Of a DNA stretch of 64,000 nt, positions 50,868-58,677 are shown in pieces (within the stretch, counting starts at the first letter, position 1; each line of letters begins with the position of its first letter). The notes under the pieces were generated by a model, which ran no database searches, was not told the DNA's origin, and worked only from the letters and a program-made list of their open reading frames with translations. The translations under genes were made by a program, and so were the position numbers. Origin of the DNA: Sphingomonas_O antarctica (GTDB lineage Bacteria > Pseudomonadota > Alphaproteobacteria > Sphingomonadales > Sphingomonadaceae); contig NZ_CBCRXM010000001.1 in NCBI RefSeq assembly GCF_965137005.1, positions 62,001 through 126,000 of the forward strand, written 5' to 3'.

Positions 50868-52318
50868 TCGCGCCAGCTGGCGCCGTCGCGTTCGATCATG
50901 CCCTGCGCCGCACCCGGACCCCACGTGCCTGACGTGTAGGTACGGGCTGGCAGGTTCGACGCTTCCCACGCGCGGTGGATCGAGTCGATCCACATCCACG
51001 CCGCTTCGATCTCGTCGCGGCGCACAAACAACGTGTTGTCGCCCTCGATCAGGTCGAGCAGCAGCCGTTCGTACGCCACCCGCCGTCGCGACTTGTCGAA
51101 TTCGGCGGCCAGGCTGACGTCGAGCGACACCTCGTCGAGCTCGATCCCACCGCGGTCGAGCCCGGGCTGCTTGACCATCATGGCGATGCGGATGCTTTCG
51201 TCGGGCTGCAGGCCGACGACCATCGTGTTGGGCAACAGCGACCCACGCTTCGGCGTGAAGATCGAATGCGGCACCTGACGAAACTGGATCGCGATTTCCG
51301 AAACCTTGGCCGGCATCCTTTTGCCGGTGCGCAGATAGAATGGCACACCCTGCCAGCGCCAGTTGTCGACGAAGGCCTTGACCGCGACAAACGTCTCGGT
51401 GTTCGACGGTTTGCCCAGTTCCTCGGCATAGCTTTTGACCGGCTGCCCGTCGATCGCGCCCGAACCATATTGGCCCCTGACGCTGTTGCTCGCTGCGGTC
51501 GATGAATCGAGCGGACGTAGCGCCCGCAGCACCTTGACCTTCTCATCGCGCACCGAGGTGGCATCATAACGGGCAGGGGGTTCCATCGCCACCAGGGCAA
51601 GCAATTGCAGCATATGGTTTTGAACCATATCGGCTAAAGCGCCGACCCCGTCATAATAGGATACGCGCCCTTCAAGGCCGACGGTTTCGGCGACCGTAAT
51701 CTGGACGTGTTCGATGTGGCGCGAGTTCCACACAGGTTCGAACAACGCATTGCCGAACCGCATCACGATCAGATTCTGGACGGTTTCCTTTCCCAGATAA
51801 TGGTCGACGCGGAACACCTGATCCTCGGGGAAGGCATGTCCCACCGCGGCGTTGACCTCGCGGCTGGATTCCAGATCGTGGCCGATCGGTTTTTCCATTG
51901 CGATGCGCGTGTGCGGCCCGGTCAGACCCGCCGCCTCCAATCCCGCGACAACCGGTGCGAACACCGATGGCGGGGTCGACAGATAATAGGAAATCCCGTC
52001 CTTCTCAGCATCGCCGATCATTGTCTTCAGGCCGGCAAATTCTTCGGGCTTGTCGGTGTCGAGGGCGTAATATTCGATCGCGTCGGCGAATTTGCGGGCC
52101 TTGGCCTCGTCGTACAGGTCGGTCGGCTTCAACGCCTCGATGACCTTGTCGTGAAACTCGGCGGTCTCCATCGCCGTGCGCCCGGATCCGATCACCCGGA
52201 ATCCGTCGGGCAACGAACCCTCACAGCTCAGGTTATACAGCGACGGGAATAGCATCCGCTTCGCCAGATCCCCCGTTGCGCCGAACAGGACGAAGGTCTT
52301 GGTGCGTTCAACGGTCAT
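50864..52318 (-). CDS. zwf: Glucose-6-phosphate 1-dehydrogenase
   Basis: A 484-residue enzyme: VLFGATGDLAKRMLFPSLYNL is the NADP-binding loop, and RVDHYLGKETVQNL is the active site with the conserved His and Lys. It oxidises glucose 6-phosphate to 6-phosphogluconolactone, feeding the Entner-Doudoroff and pentose phosphate routes. No edd, pgl or glk genes follow in the window, so it stands alone here, downstream of tRNA-Val on the same strand. Confidence 0.96.
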   Translation of the reverse strand: MTVERTKTFVLFGATGDLAKRMLFPSLYNLSCEGSLPDGFRVIGSGRTAMETAEFHDKVIEALKPTDLYDEAKARKFADAIEYYALDTDKPEEFAGLKTMIGDAEKDGISYYLSTPPSVFAPVVAGLEAAGLTGPHTRIAMEKPIGHDLESSREVNAAVGHAFPEDQVFRVDHYLGKETVQNLIVMRFGNALFEPVWNSRHIEHVQITVAETVGLEGRVSYYDGVGALADMVQNHMLQLLALVAMEPPARYDATSVRDEKVKVLRALRPLDSSTAASNSVRGQYGSGAIDGQPVKSYAEELGKPSNTETFVAVKAFVDNWRWQGVPFYLRTGKRMPAKVSEIAIQFRQVPHSIFTPKRGSLLPNTMVVGLQPDESIRIAMMVKQPGLDRGGIELDEVSLDVSLAAEFDKSRRRVAYERLLLDLIEGDNTLFVRRDEIEAAWMWIDSIHRAWEASNLPARTYTSGTWGPGAAQGMIERDGASWRD

Positions 52319-52341
52319 TGGAACCTCGCTTCGCTGATAAC

Positions 52342-52366
52342 AAAAAAGCCCCGGTTTCCCGAGGCT
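52342..52366 (-). terminator. Intrinsic terminator of tRNA-Val
   Basis: An AGCCTCGG-GAAA-CCGGGGCT hairpin (one G-U pair) followed by six T on the minus strand, 5 bp after the tRNA 3' end. A classic Rho-independent terminator separating the tRNA from zwf. Confidence 0.85.
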
Positions 52367-52370
52367 TTGA

Positions 52371-52445
52371 TGGTGGGCGTGGCAAGGATTGAACTTGCGA
52401 CCCCTGCGATGTCAACACAGTGCTCTACCACTGAGCTACACGCCC
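52371..52445 (-). tRNA. tRNA-Val (anticodon GAC)
   Basis: A complete 75-nt cloverleaf with encoded CCA. The acceptor GGGCGTG pairs with CACGCCC. The D arm holds AGCTCAGTGGTAGAGC, the anticodon loop TTGACAT carries GAC, and the T arm holds AAGTTCAATCCTT. Confidence 0.95.
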
Positions 52446-52496
52446 ACGGCCAGCGCCTTTAGCAGCGCGTTCGCGCCTGTAAAGCTCGCCGGAACG

Positions 52497-52871
52497 TCAA
52501 AGCTCGCCGAAACTGGGTCCCTGGAAAATCCGGTCGACCTCCAGAACCAGGTCACGGAGGTGAAATGGCTTGGACAAAACGCGGCTGTTCGGGACGGCCT
52601 GTCCGGCGCGCAGCGACACGGCGGAAAAGCCGGTGATGAACATCACGCGGATGTCGGGGGCGATCGCCGCCGCCTTTTGCGCCAGTTCGATGCCGTCCAT
52701 TTCGGGCATGACGATATCGGTGAGCAGCAGGTCGAACCCGCCGGCTTCCAGATGCGGGATCGCGGCAGTGCCACGGTCGACGGAAACGACCTGATACCCC
52801 GATTTCTCGAGGGCACGCACCAGATACTGGCGCATTGCGGCATCGTCTTCAGCTAGCAGAATGCGGGCCAT
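52497..52871 (-). CDS. cpdR: CpdR-type single-domain response regulator
   Basis: A 124-residue receiver domain with no output domain. MARILLAEDDAAMRQYLVRA gives the acidic pocket, phospho-acceptor Asp52 is in LLTDIVMPEMDGIE, and the FITGFSAV and SKPFHLRDLV switch regions match CpdR. In alphaproteobacteria unphosphorylated CpdR primes the ClpXP protease for cell-cycle substrates; CckA-ChpT phosphorylates it. The C-terminus GPSFGEL lacks the AA degron known from Caulobacter. Divergent from the N-formylglutamate amidohydrolase gene. Confidence 0.85.
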   Translation of the reverse strand: MARILLAEDDAAMRQYLVRALEKSGYQVVSVDRGTAAIPHLEAGGFDLLLTDIVMPEMDGIELAQKAAAIAPDIRVMFITGFSAVSLRAGQAVPNSRVLSKPFHLRDLVLEVDRIFQGPSFGEL

Positions 52872-52960
52872 AAAACCTGTGCGTCGTTCACGGGAATGGC
52901 GGCCATATGAGCGAACGATTGAGATTTATCCAGCTTTTATGCGTAACGGGGAGGGTGAAC

Positions 52961-53761
52961 ATGCCGTCAGCACTTTTTCCAGCCATCTCCCCCGTCGTGA
53001 TCAGCGTTGCACATGCCGGCCGCGACTATAGCGACTTGGGCGAACTGGCGCGCGTTCCGCTGGACGAATTGCGGCCGTTGGAAGACCGTTACGCCGATGC
53101 CTTGACCGATCCGGGCGGCGCGCACCGCGTCATCCTGTTCGACCGGCCGCGCGCGTGGATCGACGTCAATCGCGAGACGCACGATCTCGACAGTTCGATG
53201 ATCTCAGGGGTGCCCGCACGGATTCTCAGCCCACGGGCACGTGGCGGGCTGGGCCTGATCCCCCGGCGTCTGGCGGGGGTCGGTGAGATTTGGCGTCGGC
53301 CGTTGACGCGCGAGGAGCTCGATGCGCGGCTGTTCGACTATCGCGCCTTTCATGCGGCGCTCGAAAGCGCGCTCAAGGCGGCGCGCGCCGCGTTCGGCCG
53401 CGCGGTGCTGATCGATCTCCATTCCATGCCACCGCTGGCCAACGGGGTTCAGGCGGTGATCGGCAATGCGCACAACGCCGCGTGCGATCGAGACACGACG
53501 GAAACGATCGCCACTGTCCTGCGCGATGCCGGCATATCGATCGCGCTGAACCAGCCTTACGCGGGTGGAGCCATCGTTCGCCGCCACGGCCGCCCGGCAT
53601 TGGGCGTGCAAGCGTTTCAGCTCGAACTCGACCGCCGCCTCTATCTCGACGCGGCGCTCGACCGGCCCGGCGACGGTTTGCCACGCCTGCGTGACGTCAT
53701 CGACCGGATCGCCGCGACGCTCGCTTCGGACGGCGCGGTGCTGCCGATCGCCGCTGAATAA
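52961..53761 (+). CDS. N-formylglutamate amidohydrolase
   Basis: A 266-residue zinc-dependent FGase-family protein: VISVAHAGRDYSD near the N-terminus, DRPRAWIDVNRETHDLD, LIDLHSMPP and the C-terminal GGAIVRRHGRP and QLELDRRLYLD. It hydrolyses N-formylglutamate to glutamate and formate, or related formyl compounds. The start ATG at MPSALFPAIS has a strong GGAGG 6 nt upstream; an earlier GTG/ATG would lie close to the cpdR promoter. No other his-utilisation gene is near. Confidence 0.88.
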   Translation: MPSALFPAISPVVISVAHAGRDYSDLGELARVPLDELRPLEDRYADALTDPGGAHRVILFDRPRAWIDVNRETHDLDSSMISGVPARILSPRARGGLGLIPRRLAGVGEIWRRPLTREELDARLFDYRAFHAALESALKAARAAFGRAVLIDLHSMPPLANGVQAVIGNAHNAACDRDTTETIATVLRDAGISIALNQPYAGGAIVRRHGRPALGVQAFQLELDRRLYLDAALDRPGDGLPRLRDVIDRIAATLASDGAVLPIAAE

Positions 53762-53792
53762 AAAAAGACCACCCCGCGTAATCGCGGGGTGG
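53761..53792 (-). terminator. Intrinsic terminator of the cytochrome b561 transcript
   Basis: CCACCCCGCG-ATTA-CGCGGGGTGG (10-bp perfect stem) followed on the minus strand by TCTTTTTTT. It lies about 110 bp after the b561 stop and directly after the convergent amidohydrolase stop. The A tract on the other side could give it some bidirectional activity. Confidence 0.8.
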
Positions 53793-53903
53793 CCTAGTTC
53801 AGGGAGGAGCGCGCCGTAACGCGCTATCCGGCCGCGAAAGGGGGGACGCGGCGGACAAAAACTAAATAGGCGGGCCGCGAAAAGGTTTCAACCCCAGACC
53901 GAC

Positions 53904-54488
53904 TTAAGCGGCCGAACGGTCCCTCAACCACGGCAGGATGCGCTGCACCGTCCGGTCGCGATCCATGAAATAATGTTTGGCCGCGCCGCCCAGATGCAGA
54001 ACCAGCAAAGCCAGCGCGATCCAGCCGAGCAATTCGTGCCGGTCGGCATAAGTGTGCGCTGCCCCCTCGTTCTGCGCGACGGGCAGATACGGGATCGGGA
54101 ACAGCCCGTAAAAATCGAGCGCATATTTGCGCTTACCCGCCGACGTCATCAGCCAGCCGGTGACAGGCAGCGCGAGCATCAGCGCGTAAAGGAGCCAGTG
54201 AACGGCGTGCGCCAGACCCTTTTCCCACGACCTTGCTGTGACCGGCAGCGGCGGCGGCTTGTGGGTGATGCGCCACGCGATGCGCCCGAGCGTCAGCACG
54301 ATGACGAGGATTCCGGTCGATTTGTGAAAGCCCATCGCCGTGCCGCGCAGCGCGGGCGAAAAGCCCTCGTGCAGAAAGCCGATGGCGAGATTGGCGATGA
54401 TCAACGCCGCAATCGTCCAGTGGAAAAAGATCGCGCCCTTCGAATAATAGCTGCGCGTTCCGTCGATCGGCCGTTCGTCCATCGCCAA
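53904..54488 (-). CDS. Cytochrome b561-type membrane protein
   Basis: A 194-residue protein with four membrane helices and conserved His: FFHWTIAALIIANLAIGF, MGFHKSTGILVIVLTLGRIAWRITHKPPPL, AHAVHWLLYALMLALPVTGWL and HELLGWIALALLVLHLGGAAKHYF. These coordinate two b haems, as in the CybB group that carries electrons between quinol and a periplasmic acceptor or superoxide. It lies 5 bp after sapC and ends at a strong terminator, so these two may share a transcript. Confidence 0.88.
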   Translation of the reverse strand: MAMDERPIDGTRSYYSKGAIFFHWTIAALIIANLAIGFLHEGFSPALRGTAMGFHKSTGILVIVLTLGRIAWRITHKPPPLPVTARSWEKGLAHAVHWLLYALMLALPVTGWLMTSAGKRKYALDFYGLFPIPYLPVAQNEGAAHTYADRHELLGWIALALLVLHLGGAAKHYFMDRDRTVQRILPWLRDRSAA

Positions 54489-54493
54489 TTTCC

Positions 54494-55273
54494 TTACACT
54501 ATGGCCGGGGCAGTTCCTGGCGCGGGGGTTTTGCCCTGAGCGACCTGACGTGCGAAGATTTCACGCATCACCGACAGCGAAAACAGATGCGCGTGGACCA
54601 GCGGCAACAGGCCCGACTGCATCATCTTGCGCAGCACGTCGCCGCGCAACGCGCGCAGCTTTTCTTCGTTGACCATCTGGAAGCCGCGATAAACCATCGG
54701 ATCGCCGCCTTCATTCTGCTGGATGGTGACTTCACCTTCCATCAACAGGTCGTTGTCCTTGAGTTCCTGCACGAACGCGCCGGTGCGTTGACCGGCTTGC
54801 TCGAACCCCTCGAGGAACTGGAGCAATTCCTTGGTGTAGTTGCTGATTTCCTCGCCGTCGAAGATCGTATCGCCTTCATCGACCTTGGCGATGCCGCCCG
54901 ATGTCGGATCGACGCACAGCGACAATTCGTCGCTGCTCTCGTTCAGCCGCGCCAGCAGGTAGGGGTAGCGGCGGACGTAAGCGGGGACATAGACGTCGTC
55001 GTTGAACTTCCCCTCGTCGTCGACAAACGTGTTGATGCCTTCGTTCAGGCCCATCAACGCCAGCGGCACGGGGTTGTCGCCCGACGAAAAGATGATCGGG
55101 AAAAAGCGCTGCGACACCGCGAACTCATCGATGGTCAATGGAACGGCATGCTCGTTCTTAAGGAAGTCGGCCGTTTGCAGCGGCACATAGCGCCAGCCGG
55201 CATGTTCCTGCTGCGACAGCGGAATCAGGTCCTTGTAGAATAACGGCAATCCCTGCGGGGCCTGGCTGGCCAT
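54494..55273 (-). CDS. SapC family protein
   Basis: A 259-residue protein with the SapC pattern: LPLFYKDLIPLSQQEHAGWRY, FAVSQRFFPIIFSSGDNPVPLALMGLNEGINTFVD and YVPAYVRRYPYLLARL. SapC proteins were first linked to surface-layer export in Campylobacter and are frequent in alphaproteobacteria, often near TonB-receptor or tryptophan-halogenase genes, which are absent here. There is no signal peptide. Function remains unclear despite the family name. Confidence 0.85.
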   Translation of the reverse strand: MASQAPQGLPLFYKDLIPLSQQEHAGWRYVPLQTADFLKNEHAVPLTIDEFAVSQRFFPIIFSSGDNPVPLALMGLNEGINTFVDDEGKFNDDVYVPAYVRRYPYLLARLNESSDELSLCVDPTSGGIAKVDEGDTIFDGEEISNYTKELLQFLEGFEQAGQRTGAFVQELKDNDLLMEGEVTIQQNEGGDPMVYRGFQMVNEEKLRALRGDVLRKMMQSGLLPLVHAHLFSLSVMREIFARQVAQGKTPAPGTAPAIV

Positions 55274-55306
55274 TCAAACATACTCCGGAAAAAATGTTGC
55301 GTCGCC

Positions 55307-56734
55307 CTATGGCGCGCCCGTCGCGGGTGCAAGTGGCGGGATGAGCTTGCCGGGGTTGAACAGGCCGTGCGGGTCGAGGCCCTGCTTGATCGCGCGCAAT
55401 GCCGCTAGGCGGGCCGTGCCGCCAGTGCGGGCGAAAGCGTCGAGCTTCATCTGGCCGATGCCGTGTTCGGCGGAGATCGATCCACCCGCCTGGGTTACCA
55501 GATCATAGACCAGCGTTGAGATCGCAGCGCCGGGGTTGGATCGCCACGTGGCGGCATCGGTACCCTTGGGTGCGTTGACGTGGAAATGGACATTGCCGTC
55601 GCCGAGGTGGCCGAATGCCGACACTGTCACGCCCGGAAAGCGAGCCTCGACCGTCGCACCAGCCGATTCGATGAATTCGGGCATGGCATCGACAGCAACG
55701 GCAATATCGTGCGCCAGTGTCGGCCCAGCCGCGCGCTCCGCCTCCGAAATCGAATCACGGATGCGCCAGAATGCCGCCGCCTGTGCACCATTTGCGCCAA
55801 TGGTCGCGTCCTCGATCAGTCCGCGGCCTGCGGCGTCTTCGATCATCGCCGTCAGTCGCGCCGTCGCATCATGTCCCACATAGTCGATCAGGACGTGCCA
55901 CGCGCTGGGTGTAGCAACCGGACGGCGCGTTCCGGGAATATGTTCGAGGACGAGTTCGAGGTCGTGCGCGGGGATTATTTCGAAGCTCTCGATCGCGGCA
56001 CCGGACGTTGCCTCCATCGATCGCAGCAGATCGAGCGCGCGATGGGGCGAGGCGACGCCGATCCACGCGCTGGCGGTCTCGCTGGCTGCGGGCACCAGCC
56101 GCAACGTCGCGGCGGTGACCACGCCCAGCGTCCCCTCCGCGCCGATCAGCAATTGGGTCAGGTCGTAACCGCGATTGTCTTTCTTCAGCGCGGTTAGCCC
56201 ATCGTAGATCTGGCCGTCGGGCAGCACCGCTTCGACCCCCGCGACCAGGCCGCGCATGGTGCCGAAGCGCAGTACCTGTGTCCCTCCGGCATTGGTCGAG
56301 ATGAGCCCACCGATGGTCGCCGATCCGCGTGCGCCGAGCGTCAGGGGAAAGCGCAGCCCCGCCGCCTCGGCCGCCTCGTGAAAGGTTTGGAGGATGACTC
56401 CTGCTTCTACCACGGCCATCCGCGCGTCGCGGTCGATCCGCCGAATGGTGTTCAGCCTCCGGAGCGACAGGATCAGCGCGGTTCCGCTACTATCGGGGGT
56501 TGCCCCGCCGACCATCGATGTATTGCCGCCTTGCGGCACCAGCGGTGTGCCGGTTTCGCGTGCGATACGGACCACCTCGGCAACTTCGGCGGTGGTGCGC
56601 GGCTCGATCAAAGCCAGTGCCGCGCCATGATACAGGCCGCGCCAATCGCTGAGCCAAGGCTGTATGTCGGATTGATCGGTGACGACCCGGTCTGTCCCAA
56701 TCTGCTTGCGTAGCCGGTCGATGGTCGAATTCAT
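55307..56734 (-). CDS. GlcD-type FAD-linked 2-hydroxyacid dehydrogenase
   Basis: A 475-residue VAO-fold flavoprotein. The FAD-binding motif is VPQGGNTSMVGGATPD, then GARGSATIGGLISTNAGG and LTQLLIGAEGTLGVVT. The C-terminal cap has FGHLGDGNVHFHVNAP and GGSISAEHGIGQMK with metal/substrate His and Glu. It resembles D-lactate or D-2-hydroxyglutarate dehydrogenases that pass electrons to ETF or quinone; the substrate is not decided by sequence. Start is the ATG of MNSTIDRLRKQ; the frame open further upstream is antisense to the next gene's start. Confidence 0.9.
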   Translation of the reverse strand: MNSTIDRLRKQIGTDRVVTDQSDIQPWLSDWRGLYHGAALALIEPRTTAEVAEVVRIARETGTPLVPQGGNTSMVGGATPDSSGTALILSLRRLNTIRRIDRDARMAVVEAGVILQTFHEAAEAAGLRFPLTLGARGSATIGGLISTNAGGTQVLRFGTMRGLVAGVEAVLPDGQIYDGLTALKKDNRGYDLTQLLIGAEGTLGVVTAATLRLVPAASETASAWIGVASPHRALDLLRSMEATSGAAIESFEIIPAHDLELVLEHIPGTRRPVATPSAWHVLIDYVGHDATARLTAMIEDAAGRGLIEDATIGANGAQAAAFWRIRDSISEAERAAGPTLAHDIAVAVDAMPEFIESAGATVEARFPGVTVSAFGHLGDGNVHFHVNAPKGTDAATWRSNPGAAISTLVYDLVTQAGGSISAEHGIGQMKLDAFARTGGTARLAALRAIKQGLDPHGLFNPGKLIPPLAPATGAP

Positions 56735-56787
56735 GGCCGGTTCAACCGCTTGACCCCAGGGGCGCCGCTCGCAATGAGCATTCCGTC

Positions 56788-57213
56788 TTGACGATTTTCG
56801 CCTACGTCCTCGCCGTCGCCGCCGCAAGCGCGGGCGAGAAGCCTGTAGAGCTGGCGCAGCTGACGATTCGTCAGCGCATCGTCATCCGCGTCCCCGCCAC
56901 CCCTTATGCCGATCCGCCGCGTCCCACATTGCGGATGCGCTGGAAGGAAAAGCGCGGGCCGAAGTGCATTCCGATGAATGCACTGGCGGCAGCGGCGGTG
57001 TTCAAGGCCGACGCCGTCGACCTGATGCTCCGCGGCGGCAAGCGGCTGCGCGCGCTGCTCGACGACGAATGCCCGGCAATCGATTACTATTCGGGCTTTT
57101 ACATCATGCCCAGCGACGACGGCCGCATCTGTGCCGGACGCGACATGATCCACAGCCGCGCCGGTGGAAAATGCGGCATCGAGAAGTTCAAAATCCTGGA
57201 GCCGGACAAGTAG
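56788..57213 (+). CDS. Exported hypothetical protein
   Basis: A 141-residue protein. A TTG start gives MTIFAYVLAVAAASAGEKPVELA, which resembles a short signal peptide. The mature part is basic with three Cys (KCIP, DECP, ICAG, plus GKCG) and the pattern PTLRMRWKEKRGPKCIPMNALAAA, conserved in sphingomonads to my recollection. No function is known. It sits between a divergent FAD dehydrogenase and an RNA helicase gene. Confidence 0.65.
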   Translation: MTIFAYVLAVAAASAGEKPVELAQLTIRQRIVIRVPATPYADPPRPTLRMRWKEKRGPKCIPMNALAAAAVFKADAVDLMLRGGKRLRALLDDECPAIDYYSGFYIMPSDDGRICAGRDMIHSRAGGKCGIEKFKILEPDK

Positions 57214-57276
57214 CGCAACCTTGACTTCACGCCTCTGCGCCCGCATCGCCGCCCCTCCTATACACCGGGCGCCCAA

Positions 57277-58677
57277 ATGAGCTTCGCCGACCTTCATCTT
57301 TCGGACGAATTGCTGCGCGCGATCGACGAATCCGGCTACACCGAGCCGACCCCGATTCAGCAGCAGGCGATCCCCAATGTGCTGATGATGCGCGACCTGA
57401 TTGGTATTGCGCAGACCGGGACGGGCAAGACGGCGGCGTTCGTGTTGCCGATGATCGATATATTGGGCAGCGGTCGCGCGCGCGCGCGGATGCCGCGCAG
57501 CCTGATCCTCGAACCGACGCGCGAACTGGCCGCGCAGGTTGCCGAGAATTTCGAGAAATACGGCAAATATCACAAGCTCTCGATGGCGCTGCTGATCGGC
57601 GGCGTGCAGATGGGCGATCAGGTCAAGGCGCTGGAAAAGGGCGTCGACGTGCTGATCGCCACGCCAGGCCGGCTGATGGACCTGTTCAGCCGCGGCAAGA
57701 TCATGCTCAACGATTGCAAACTTCTGGTGATCGACGAAGCCGACCGCATGCTCGACATGGGTTTCATTCCCGATATCGAAGAAATCTGTACGAAGCTGCC
57801 CAAGGATCGCCAGACATTGTTGTTTTCCGCGACAATGCCCACGGCGATCAAGAAGCTGGCCGACAAGTTCCTGAGCAGTCCCAAGCAGGTCGAGGTTGCG
57901 CGACCGGCATCGGCCAATCTTCAGATAGAACAACGCATCGTCGAAGTGTCCTCGCGCGGTAAGAAGGACGCGCTGATCGACATTCTGCGCGCCGAGGGTG
58001 CCTCGTCGGTTATCGTGTTTTCCAACCGCAAGACGACCGTCCGCGACCTCGCGCAGAGCCTGTCGCGCGCCGGGTTCAAGGCGGGACAGATCCAGGGCGA
58101 CATGGCCCAGGCCGAGCGTATCCGCGAACTCGACCGGTTCAAAAGCGGTGACATCACCGTCCTCGTAGCCTCGGACGTCGCGGCGCGCGGGCTGGATGTG
58201 AAGGGCGTCAGCCACGTCGTAAATTACGACGTACCCTGGCACCCCGACGATTACGTCCATCGCATCGGCCGTACGGGCCGCGCGGGCGCGACGGGCAAGG
58301 CGTTCACGCTGGTGACGCCCGAGGACGCCGAGGCGGTCGCCAATATCGAAAAGCTGACCGCGACCAAGATCGAGCGGGTCGGCAAGGCTGTACCGGCTAG
58401 CAGGGATGTGAAGCCTGCCGATGCTGAAGCAACGCCCGCCAAGCCCGCGAGAGCGCGTCGTGAGAGGGCCAAGCCTGCCGCCAAGCCCGAACCCGTTCAG
58501 GCTGCGGAACCGGTCGCAGAGATGCCGAAAGCGGCACCCCGCAAGGCCGAGCCCCGCAAAGCCGCTGAACCCAAAGCAATCCCGCCGAAAGCGACAAAGT
58601 CAGGCGGCGAGAAGCAGGACGATGACTGGAACGGCCCGGTTCCAAGCTTCCTCAATTTCGGGTTCGACGGCAACTGA
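57277..58677 (+). CDS. DEAD-box RNA helicase (RhlE-like)
   Basis: A 466-residue helicase: Q motif GYTEPTPIQQQAIP, Walker A AQTGTGKT, PTRELA, DEAD box VIDEADRMLDMGFI, SATMP, and the C-terminal HRIGRTGRAG. A low-complexity Ala/Pro/Lys tail (about 375-450) ends FLNFGFDGN. It remodels RNA in ribosome assembly or mRNA decay, possibly with RNase E. The stop abuts the dnaE2 stop on the other strand (58677/58678). Confidence 0.93.
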   Translation: MSFADLHLSDELLRAIDESGYTEPTPIQQQAIPNVLMMRDLIGIAQTGTGKTAAFVLPMIDILGSGRARARMPRSLILEPTRELAAQVAENFEKYGKYHKLSMALLIGGVQMGDQVKALEKGVDVLIATPGRLMDLFSRGKIMLNDCKLLVIDEADRMLDMGFIPDIEEICTKLPKDRQTLLFSATMPTAIKKLADKFLSSPKQVEVARPASANLQIEQRIVEVSSRGKKDALIDILRAEGASSVIVFSNRKTTVRDLAQSLSRAGFKAGQIQGDMAQAERIRELDRFKSGDITVLVASDVAARGLDVKGVSHVVNYDVPWHPDDYVHRIGRTGRAGATGKAFTLVTPEDAEAVANIEKLTATKIERVGKAVPASRDVKPADAEATPAKPARARRERAKPAAKPEPVQAAEPVAEMPKAAPRKAEPRKAAEPKAIPPKATKSGGEKQDDDWNGPVPSFLNFGFDGN